Assembly (NCBI GenBank): GCA_017404665.1
Contig: JAFRBX010000079.1
Coordinates: forward strand, 29,451-93,450
Origin: Ruminococcus sp.
Lineage (GTDB): Bacteria; Bacillota; Clostridia; Oscillospirales; Acutalibacteraceae
Length of the DNA: 64,000 nucleotides
Direction: 5' to 3'
Positions 57,875 through 64,000 of the stretch are shown one piece after another. How positions within the stretch are numbered: the stretch's first letter is position 1; every line of letters begins with the position of its first letter. The notes below the pieces were generated by a model that did not search any database, was not told where the DNA came from, and saw only the letters and a program-made list of their open reading frames with translations. A program made the position numbers and the translations under genes.

Positions 57875-59644
57875 ATGGCACGTTTATCGGATGATTTTAT
57901 CAGTGAAATCAAATACCGCAACGACCTCGGCGAGCTTGCCGCGTCGTATATGCAGTTAAAACGCCGCGGGCGCAATCTGGTCGGACTGTGTCCTTTCCAT
58001 GGAGAGAAAACGCCTTCCTTCAATATCTACACTGAGAACGGCTCCTTCTACTGTTTCGGCTGCGGCACGGGCGGCGACGTCATCACCTTTGTCATGAAGA
58101 TCGAGAATCTCGATTACATGGAGGCGGTCAAATTCCTTGCCGAACGCGCGGGGATGTCCATGCCGGAGGATGATTACGACGACTCGCTGAGCAGACTGCG
58201 TACCCGCATATACGAGGCAAACCGTGAGGCTGCGCGTTTTTTCTATCAAAAGCTGATTTCGAAAGAAGGCTTTGAAGGACTTGCTTATCTGCGCGCAAGA
58301 GGTCTTGCCGACAAGACGATCCGTCACTTCGGTCTCGGTTTTGCGCCGGACGAGCGTTTTGCGCTGGGCAATCATCTGCGTTCACGCGGTTTTTCCGAGA
58401 GCGAGATGATCGCCGCTAATCTGGTATTTAAGTCACGCTCCGGCAATTCGGTTCTTGATCGCTTTTATAACCGCGTGATGTTTCCGATTATCGACGTTCG
58501 CGGCAACGTGATCGCTTTCGGCGGTCGAATCATGTCCGATCAAAAGCCAAAATATCTCAACACCTCCGACACGCCGGTTTTCAACAAGAGCATGAACCTC
58601 TTTTCGTTGAACAACGCGAAAAACAGCAAGTCTGATTCTTTGATTCTGTGCGAGGGGTATATGGATGTTATCTCGCTCTATCAGGCGGGATTTCCGAACG
58701 CTGTCGCGACGCTTGGAACGGCGCTGACCCCCGATCAGGCGGCGTTGATGAAGCGCTACTGCAAGGAGGTTATCATCTGCTATGATGCGGATGAAGCAGG
58801 TCAGAAGGCGACCGCCAGAGCGATCGATATTCTCAGACGCACCGGGCTGCCGGTCAAGGTGATTTCCATCCCGGACGGCAAGGATCCCGATGAGTTCATC
58901 CGCCGTCACGGAGAGCAGGGTCATGCCGCTTTTCAGAATGTACTGGATAACAGCGGAAATGATATGGATTATCGTCTGCAGAAGCTCAAATCGCGATTTG
59001 ATATGAGCTCGCCGCAGGACAAGCTCAATTACCTTAACGAGGCGGTGAAGCTGCTCTGCGAGCTGGACAACCCCATGGAGCGGGATATCTACGCATCAGC
59101 CTTAAGTGACGATACAGGTGTATCCAAGGACGCGATCAAGGAGCAAATCAAAAACGCAATGCGCCGCAGAGATCGTAATCGCAGAAAAACCGAGTTCAGA
59201 CAGCTGCAAAAGGATATTTCCGCGCGTGATGACAGAATCAATCCGCAGCACGCGTCACATCTGCGCGCAGCTTCAGCGGAGGAGAATTTAATCGCGTTTC
59301 TGGTCAGCAATCCCGACAAGTTAACCTATATCCACGAAAGGCTTCATCCTGAGGATTTTACTACCGATTTCAACAGAAAACTATTTCTATATTTCTCTGA
59401 TAGAATATTAAATCATCTGGATCCGCTCAACGGTCTTTCCTCTGATTTCACAACAGATGAACGAAATAAAATCGTGCGAATGGTTAACGCCGGCGTCGAA
59501 ATGCCTCGTACCATTGAAGCGCTGAATGAATATATCGACGTTATTCTCGAGGAAAAGGCTAAGCCGACCGAGAATGAGATCCGTAACAGTACCGATGACG
59601 AGTTTACCGATATGTTTGCTCGTTTAAAGAATAAACATGAATAA
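57875..59644 (+). CDS. dnaG: DNA primase
   Basis: Synthesises RNA primers at the replication fork. The 589-residue protein has the N-terminal zinc finger with C39, H42, C60 and C63 (LCPFHGEKTPSFN...FGCG), the RNA polymerase core with the TOPRIM segment ILCEGYMDVISLYQ and YDADEAGQKA, and a C-terminal helicase-binding domain (~450-589). GAAAGAGAG precedes ATG 57875. Forms the dnaG-rpoD unit common in Firmicutes. Confidence 0.96.
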   Translation: MARLSDDFISEIKYRNDLGELAASYMQLKRRGRNLVGLCPFHGEKTPSFNIYTENGSFYCFGCGTGGDVITFVMKIENLDYMEAVKFLAERAGMSMPEDDYDDSLSRLRTRIYEANREAARFFYQKLISKEGFEGLAYLRARGLADKTIRHFGLGFAPDERFALGNHLRSRGFSESEMIAANLVFKSRSGNSVLDRFYNRVMFPIIDVRGNVIAFGGRIMSDQKPKYLNTSDTPVFNKSMNLFSLNNAKNSKSDSLILCEGYMDVISLYQAGFPNAVATLGTALTPDQAALMKRYCKEVIICYDADEAGQKATARAIDILRRTGLPVKVISIPDGKDPDEFIRRHGEQGHAAFQNVLDNSGNDMDYRLQKLKSRFDMSSPQDKLNYLNEAVKLLCELDNPMERDIYASALSDDTGVSKDAIKEQIKNAMRRRDRNRRKTEFRQLQKDISARDDRINPQHASHLRAASAEENLIAFLVSNPDKLTYIHERLHPEDFTTDFNRKLFLYFSDRILNHLDPLNGLSSDFTTDERNKIVRMVNAGVEMPRTIEALNEYIDVILEEKAKPTENEIRNSTDDEFTDMFARLKNKHE

Positions 59645-59691
59645 TGTGCCGTCTCAGCGGCGACACGCGAATACAGAAAGGATGATTTCCC

Positions 59692-60804
59692 ATGTCCGCA
59701 GCAGCTGATAAAAAGAGCCTGTTAAAGGAATTGACTGATTTAGCAAAAGCGAAGGGCAGTATTACCAATAAAGATATCCTCGACGCCATCGGCGAAATGG
59801 ATATGGACCCCGAACAGCTTGAAAAGCTCTATGACGCGCTGGAATCCGCCGGTATCGAGATCGTTGAGACCGACATCGAAGAGGATCTCAACATCGATAA
59901 TCTCGATATCGAAGGTAACGGCAACGAAGACGATGAAAGCGGCGACTCTTCTACGGTAGATAATTCCGATAATATTTCTATCGACGATCCTGTCAAAGTT
60001 TATTTAAAAGAAATCGGACGTGTACCGCTTCTCACCCCTGAGGAGGAGGTAGAGCTTGCTATCAAGATTTCAGAGGGTGACGTCAACGCGAAAAAGCGTT
60101 TGTCAGAAGCAAATCTCAGACTGGTCGTCAGTATCGCCAAGCGTTACCTGGGCAGAGGCATGCATTTCCTCGATCTGATCCAGGAGGGTAACCTCGGTTT
60201 GATAAAGGCGGTCGAAAAATTCGACTATACGAAGGGTTTCAAGTTCTCTACATACGCGACATGGTGGATCCGCCAGGCAATCACCCGCGCCATCGCCGAT
60301 CAGGCACGTACCATCCGTATCCCTGTTCACATGGTAGAGACCATCAACAAGGTTAAGAAGGTGTCTTCTCAGCTGCTCCATCAAAACGGCAGAGAGCCTT
60401 CGGCTGATGAGATCGCTGAGGTGCTGGGTATGCCCGTTGATAAGGTGCGCGAGATCATGCGCGTTGCGCAGGAGCCTGTGTCTCTCGAAACGCCTATCGG
60501 CGAAGAGGAGGACAGCCATCTGGGCGATTTCATCCCCGACGATGACGCTCCCGCTCCCGCTGACGCCGCTTCTCATACAATGCTGCGCGAACAGCTCATG
60601 GAGGTGCTCGATACCCTGACTCCCCGTGAGGAGAAGGTGCTCCGCCTGCGTTTCGGTCTGGAAGACGGCAGAAGCCGCACGCTCGAGGAGGTCGGCAAGG
60701 AGTTCAATGTTACCCGTGAGCGTATCCGTCAGATCGAGGCGAAGGCGCTTCGCAAGCTCCGTCATCCGTCCCGCTCTAAAAAGCTTAAGGATTTTCTGGA
60801 TTGA
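59692..60804 (+). CDS. rpoD: RNA polymerase primary sigma factor SigA
   Basis: A 370-residue housekeeping sigma factor. Region 1.1 (residues ~1-80) is present with an acidic linker, then region 1.2 ([17 protein letters not shown]), region 2 ([19 protein letters not shown] and [17 protein letters not shown]), region 3 and region 4 ([30 protein letters not shown]). All parts are intact. It follows dnaG with a 47-base gap and is followed by an inverted-repeat element. Confidence 0.97.
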   Translation: MSAAADKKSLLKELTDLAKAKGSITNKDILDAIGEMDMDPEQLEKLYDALESAGIEIVETDIEEDLNIDNLDIEGNGNEDDESGDSSTVDNSDNISIDDPVKVYLKEIGRVPLLTPEEEVELAIKISEGDVNAKKRLSEANLRLVVSIAKRYLGRGMHFLDLIQEGNLGLIKAVEKFDYTKGFKFSTYATWWIRQAITRAIADQARTIRIPVHMVETINKVKKVSSQLLHQNGREPSADEIAEVLGMPVDKVREIMRVAQEPVSLETPIGEEEDSHLGDFIPDDDAPAPADAASHTMLREQLMEVLDTLTPREEKVLRLRFGLEDGRSRTLEEVGKEFNVTRERIRQIEAKALRKLRHPSRSKKLKDFLD

Positions 60805-60816
60805 TATCAACGATCT

Positions 60817-60960
60817 GGGACTGTGAAAAAACACAGAAATGTCATTGCGAGGAGCGAAGCGACGTGGCAATCTCCATAGGCTATATCTACCTTTTGTGGG
60901 ATTGCCACGGGCTGACACGCGTGTCGAGCCCTCGCAATGACTACGTTTTTTCACAGCCCC
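60817..60960. repeat. inverted-repeat (MITE-like) element, copy 2
   Basis: A 144-bp element 12 bases beyond the rpoD stop, with ends GGGACTGTGAAAAAACACAG and the inverted TACGTTTTTTCACAGCCCC. Inner words are GTCATTGCGAGG, GGCAATCTCCATAGG, CCTTTTGTGGGATTGCC and CCTCGCAATGAC. It is the reverse complement of the backbone of copy 1 (46340-46537). The A/T-run ends make it a plausible two-way terminator. No coding capacity. Confidence 0.8.
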
Positions 60961-60996
60961 TTTGATATTTTATCGGAACACGGTAAGGAGCTTTTT

Positions 60997-61374
60997 ATGA
61001 CATACGAAGAATGCGGCGTTATCCTCGATGAGATTGCCGAATCACTCCCCGTCGAGCTGTATCGCGAACTCAACGGCGGTATTGTGCTTGAGGAAGGCGT
61101 GCGCTACCACTGGTACGCGCAGAACAACGATCTGTGCATCCTCGGCGTATATATCCGCGACAATCTCGGCAAATCCATCAAGATCTATTACGGCAGTATC
61201 ATCCGCGCTTATCGCAACAAGACGCTTGACGAGTATCGCGAGATCCTCAGGCGCATCCTTGTTCACGAGCTGCGCCATCATAACGAGTATCTCGCCGGAA
61301 TGGACGACCTTGAATACTACGATGACGAGCAGATCAGCAAGTATCTTGCGTCAAAGGGCTATACCATCAAATGA
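60997..61374 (+). CDS. zincin-like metallopeptidase-fold protein
   Basis: A 125-residue cytoplasmic protein with HELRHHNEY (~residues 89-97), an HExxH-type zinc motif, set in ILVHELRHHNEYLAGMDDLE (key words HELRHH and GMDDLE). This recalls the small 'possibl zinc metallopeptidase' family (PF06262-like). The rest is a compact alpha/beta domain beginning MTYEECGVILDEIAE. AAGGAG is six bases before ATG 60997; the open frame extends upstream into the repeat. Enzymatic activity of such proteins is unproven. Confidence 0.75.
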   Translation: MTYEECGVILDEIAESLPVELYRELNGGIVLEEGVRYHWYAQNNDLCILGVYIRDNLGKSIKIYYGSIIRAYRNKTLDEYREILRRILVHELRHHNEYLAGMDDLEYYDDEQISKYLASKGYTIK

Positions 61375-61397
61375 TTTGAAAGAACAGGTGGCTTTTT

Positions 61398-61718
61398 ATG
61401 AGTATTGATGTACTTTTCAGTTGGCTTTTCTATCTGTATTCAGCCTGCATTCCGTTTATTATCGTCTTCACGGCTCAAATGCTGTGCCGCTTGTTTGTCA
61501 GGCACAAGCTCCTTCGTCAGCTGCCGGTGCTGTTCTGCATATTCTTTTTTCTGATGACGGTCATCTCGCAATTCCTGAGCGGTTATGACGGTATGGTTTT
61601 TGCCTCGTTTTGCCAAACTTGTCTTGTCGAGAGCATAATCGGATATGCTGGGGCGTGGGCGGTACAAGGCATTGTGCTGTTTATCAGGAACCGTAAAACA
61701 GCCGATTATCTATCATAG
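61398..61718 (+). CDS. small integral membrane protein of unknown function
   Basis: A 106-residue protein with three or four hydrophobic helices (residues ~8-30, ~40-62 and ~75-95). AGGTGG lies upstream of the ATG. Nothing in it identifies a family. It follows the zincin-like gene by 23 bases and is probably cotranscribed with it. Confidence 0.6.
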   Translation: MSIDVLFSWLFYLYSACIPFIIVFTAQMLCRLFVRHKLLRQLPVLFCIFFFLMTVISQFLSGYDGMVFASFCQTCLVESIIGYAGAWAVQGIVLFIRNRKTADYLS

Positions 61719-61800
61719 ATATTTTCACGTTTGACCGGACAATTAATTTATCACGCTTTAACTTATGAATAATTATCTTTGGCTTGAATAGATATTTCTA

Positions 61801-61829
61801 TTTACTTTTTTGTTTTCGTGTGTTAAAAT
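61801..61829 (+). promoter_or_regulatory. promoter of the TrpR-like operon
   Basis: TTTACT, 17 bases, TAAAAT, about 75 bases before the TrpR-like start. The remaining gap from 61719 is AT-rich and I see nothing else in it. Confidence 0.6.
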
Positions 61830-61904
61830 ATTAAAGCAAGAAAATGTGACCGCGGCAAAAGGACCGCCGCGGCAATCTTTACCGAGCATAAGGAGTTCAT
61901 GATC

Positions 61905-62201
61905 ATGCCTGCAAAACCCAATTCGGAATTCACCAAAGATTTATATAAAGCGATCCTGACGCTGGAGACCGTGGAGGAATGTGAAGCGTTCTTCAAGGAT
62001 CTGTGCACCATCCCCGAGCTCAAGGCGCTTTCTCAGCGCTTTGCCGTTGCGATGATGCTGGATAAGAATATGGTATATAACAAGATCGTCGAGGCGACGG
62101 GCGCATCCACCGCGACCATCAGCCGCGTGAAGCGCTCGCTGGATTATGAGAACGCCGGCGGCTACAGCCTTGTTTTTGATCGATTAAAGGAACAGGAATG
62201 A
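61905..62201 (+). CDS. YerC/YecD-family TrpR-related regulator
   Basis: A 98-residue all-helical protein with a TrpR-like DNA-binding core: LCTIPELKALSQRFAVAMML and MVYNKIVEATGASTATISRVKRSLDY (key words TGASTATISRVKRSL, the helix-turn-helix). Members are common in Firmicutes, with no clear target. ATG 61905 (nine bases from AAGGAG) is preferred to ATG 61899 (three bases). It overlaps the methyltransferase gene by four bases, so they are coupled. Confidence 0.9.
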   Translation: MPAKPNSEFTKDLYKAILTLETVEECEAFFKDLCTIPELKALSQRFAVAMMLDKNMVYNKIVEATGASTATISRVKRSLDYENAGGYSLVFDRLKEQE

Positions 62202-62956
62202 GCGGATATCAACTTTTTTCACAGTTCTACGACAATTTGACCTTTAATGTGGATTATGTAAAACGCGCTGATTATCTTCAGAGCGTTTTATCTTTATGCG
62301 GTCACCCGTGGGGGCTGACGCTCGACCTCGCCTGCGGGACAGGCTCATTGACCGTTGAGCTCAAGCGCCGCGGCGTGGATATCTTCGGCATCGACGGCTC
62401 TTATGACATGCTAGGCATCGCGATGGATAAGGCGTATGACGAGGAGCTCGAAGTGCTTTTCCTGTGCCAGCGGATGGAGGAGCTCGACCTTTACGGTACC
62501 ATCGATACCTGCGTCTGTACGCTGGACAGCCTTAACCATATCACCGATAAGGAAAAGCTGCAAAGGGTGTTCGACCGCGTCGCGCTTTTCATGAATCCCG
62601 ACGGTCATTTCATTTTTGACGTCAATACGGTTTATAAGCATCGGCATATTTTGGCGGACAACACCTTTGTTTATGATACTGACAGTGTGTACTGCGTGTG
62701 GAATAATTCCTTGAAAGAAAATAATATCATTCAGATCGATTTAGACATGTTTGAACGTGAGGGAGAAGTATATCATCGTTACAGCGAACATTTCAAAGAA
62801 CGCGCGTATGAGATCGACGAGATAAAAGGAATGCTTGCGCAATCGGGCTTTGAAGTTAAAGCGGTCTATCATGATATGACGACAGAGTCTCTGCGTGATA
62901 ACAGCGACCGTGCTATAATTGTCGCGAGGATTATTGAGGCGATCAATAAGGAATAA
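62198..62956 (+). CDS. class I SAM-dependent methyltransferase
   Basis: A 252-residue methyltransferase. Motif I is LDLACGTGSLT (~residues 43-53), followed by DIFGIDGSYDML (post-I acidic residue) and DTCVCTLDSLNHI (motif IV area). An extra C-terminal beta region follows. Its substrate is not evident; similar proteins next to YerC-type genes are annotated only as methyltransferases. It overlaps the regulator by four bases. Confidence 0.9.
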   Translation: MSGYQLFSQFYDNLTFNVDYVKRADYLQSVLSLCGHPWGLTLDLACGTGSLTVELKRRGVDIFGIDGSYDMLGIAMDKAYDEELEVLFLCQRMEELDLYGTIDTCVCTLDSLNHITDKEKLQRVFDRVALFMNPDGHFIFDVNTVYKHRHILADNTFVYDTDSVYCVWNNSLKENNIIQIDLDMFEREGEVYHRYSEHFKERAYEIDEIKGMLAQSGFEVKAVYHDMTTESLRDNSDRAIIVARIIEAINKE

Positions 62957-62978
62957 TACCTGAATTAAGGAAAGGAAA

Positions 62979-62996
62979 ATGAAACGTCATGGATAA
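62979..62996 (+). other. five-codon upstream ORF overlapping the hslO start
   Basis: ATGAAACGTCATGGATAA (MKRHG, stop) starts three bases after a good AAGGAAAGGA ribosome-binding site. It overlaps the hslO ATG at 62989 in another frame. It may deliver ribosomes to hslO by re-initiation, or be chance. Confidence 0.4.
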
Positions 62997-63864
62997 GATC
63001 ATCAGATGCATTACCAGCGACGGAGCCGTTATGGTTTCCGCGATCGACTCTACAGATATAGCTTATAAAGCAAGTGTCATCCACCATACATCTCTGGTCG
63101 CGTCGGCAGCTCTGGGCAGACTGCTTTCCGCCGCATCAATGATGGGTGCGCAACTCAAATCCTCTAAGGCTACATTGAATATCCGTTTCGAGGGCGATGG
63201 CGAGCTGGGCGCCTTTATGGCAGTTGCCGACAGCCGCGGCAACGTCAAAGGCTTTGTGACCAATCCCGATTGTCCGACGACCCATTATGATAACGGAAAG
63301 CTGAATGTTGCCGAAGCTGTCGGTGCGGGAATCATCAGCGTGATGAAGGATTTTGGCGAAGGTGAGCCTTATATCGGTAAGATACCGATCGTTTCGGGCG
63401 AGATCGCCGAAGATATCACCAACTATTATGCAACAAGTGAACAGATCCCCACCGTTTGCGCACTGGGAGTTCTGATCGATAAAGCGAGCAAGCAGGTGCT
63501 TTTATCAGGCGGTTTGCTCATCCAGCTTTTGCCCGGTGCTGACGACAGCACGATTGACAGGATCGAAGCAAACGTCGCAAAGCTTGATTCTGTTACGACG
63601 ATGCTGGCAAAGGGCTTTTCTGCTCTTGATATGTGCAAAGCGGCGCTGGACGGTTTTGAGGTCGAGGTGCTGGACGAGTTCAGGGTGGATTATGTCTGCG
63701 GCTGCTCCAAGGCAGTGATCCGCAATCTGATTGCCGCGATGCCAAACGAGGAGATACAATCGATGATTGATGAAAATCATGGGGCTGAGGCGCACTGCCG
63801 TTTTTGCAATAAACGATATTCCTTTGATGAAAATGAGCTCAAGAAACTATTAAAGAAAACGTAA
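62989..63864 (+). CDS. hslO: Hsp33 redox-regulated chaperone
   Basis: A 291-residue holdase activated by oxidation. The N-terminal domain has the DGAV..AIDSTDI start and SAALGRLL; the C-terminal redox switch has four cysteines as VCGCSK and HCRFCNK (CxC and CxxC), which release zinc on oxidation. The nearest purine-rich site lies ~13 bases from ATG 62989, further than normal. ATG 62979 in another frame would serve a short upstream ORF. The last complete gene in the window. Confidence 0.95.
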   Translation: MDKIIRCITSDGAVMVSAIDSTDIAYKASVIHHTSLVASAALGRLLSAASMMGAQLKSSKATLNIRFEGDGELGAFMAVADSRGNVKGFVTNPDCPTTHYDNGKLNVAEAVGAGIISVMKDFGEGEPYIGKIPIVSGEIAEDITNYYATSEQIPTVCALGVLIDKASKQVLLSGGLLIQLLPGADDSTIDRIEANVAKLDSVTTMLAKGFSALDMCKAALDGFEVEVLDEFRVDYVCGCSKAVIRNLIAAMPNEEIQSMIDENHGAEAHCRFCNKRYSFDENELKKLLKKT

Positions 63865-63875
63865 ATTCCCAAAGT

Positions 63876-63906
63876 AAATTCCACAGTAGGAAAAGTTGTG
63901 GAATTT
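63876..63906. other. inverted repeat after hslO
   Basis: AAATTCCACA and TGTGGAATTT form a perfect 10-bp dyad with an 11-base loop. AATTCCACA-like words recur nearby (AAATTCCCAA and CAGAATTTAG). It could be the end of hslO transcription, but the U-tract is only TTT. The rest (63907-64000) has no gene I can support. Confidence 0.45.
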
Positions 63907-64000
63907 AGTATGAAAATGGGCAGAATTTAGTTTGAGAAAAGTACTGTTGGAGGTGCAATAAAGGGAATCGGACAACAAAAGCAGTAAAATAATGCATAGC

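Noticed and set aside
61028-61408. 126-codon + strand frame over the zincin-like gene
   Set aside because: It is a Ser/Arg-rich shadow of the zincin-like gene in another frame.
63907-64000. start of a transposase or other gene at the window end
   Set aside because: Short frames with stops and no ribosome-binding site with a useful start; nothing can be supported.

Overview
The window comes from a spore-forming, Gram-positive anaerobe of the Clostridia. The best fit is Oscillospiraceae/Ruminococcaceae, near Ruminococcus sensu stricto. The evidence is a complete spoIIIA operon (AA to AH), a spoIIGA-sigE pair, a YlmC/YmxH-type gene, an IspH-ribosomal-protein-S1 fusion gene, a V-type ATPase operon, a type I dockerin on a secreted leucine-rich-repeat protein, and an intracellular pullulanase. 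Species is not claimed. Genes are dense, with many ATGA-type overlaps, and intergenic gaps often hold short palindromic or 7-bp-periodic repeats.

Layout. 1-4.9 kb: a divergent XRE regulator with an operator-like palindrome, a histidine phosphatase, then an RpiR regulator, a BaiN/YhiN-type flavoprotein, cmk, plsC and ispH-S1. 7.1-10.4 kb: a DUF436 protein, an HD hydrolase and ligA. 10.5-15.1 kb: spoIIIAA-AH. 15.2-17.2 kb (minus): pullulanase. 17.5-23.7 kb: nusB, a TsaD-like paralog, xseA and dnaE in one tight run. 23.8-26.8 kb: pfkA, a MORN-repeat protein and a small lipoprotein. 26.9-28.4 kb (minus): spoIIGA-sigE behind a Spo0A-type promoter. 28.6-37.4 kb: the nine-gene V-ATPase operon G-I-K-E-C-F-A-B-D, with residues in K that suggest sodium coupling.

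37.7-40.4 kb (minus): a BlaI/BlaR1-like pair with two operator dyads over its promoter. 40.5-46.3 kb: ymxH-like gene, SleB-like wall hydrolase, rpsB, tsf and recG. 46.6-56.2 kb: a phosphoesterase, then an unusual cell-envelope region. It has two adjacent serine-type D,D-carboxypeptidase homologs that have lost catalytic residues, a polytopic membrane protein, an LRR-dockerin protein, a T-box-controlled thrS, and a VanY-like membrane protein that has lost its zinc ligands. 56.3-64 kb: rpmE, an AT-rich orphan, a YigZ protein, dnaG-rpoD, a zincin-like protein, a TrpR-like regulator, a methyltransferase and hslO.

The most unusual observation is that three peptidoglycan D,D-carboxypeptidase-like proteins of two unrelated folds within about 9 kb all appear catalytically dead. 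They may be substrate-binding pseudoenzymes that sense or scaffold the wall. Second in interest are the repeat families: a transposon-like inverted-repeat element in two clear copies and opposite orientations, and heptameric tandem arrays just upstream of cmk, the ATPase D subunit gene, rpsB and tsf. All calls were made by reading the sequence; no database search was run.
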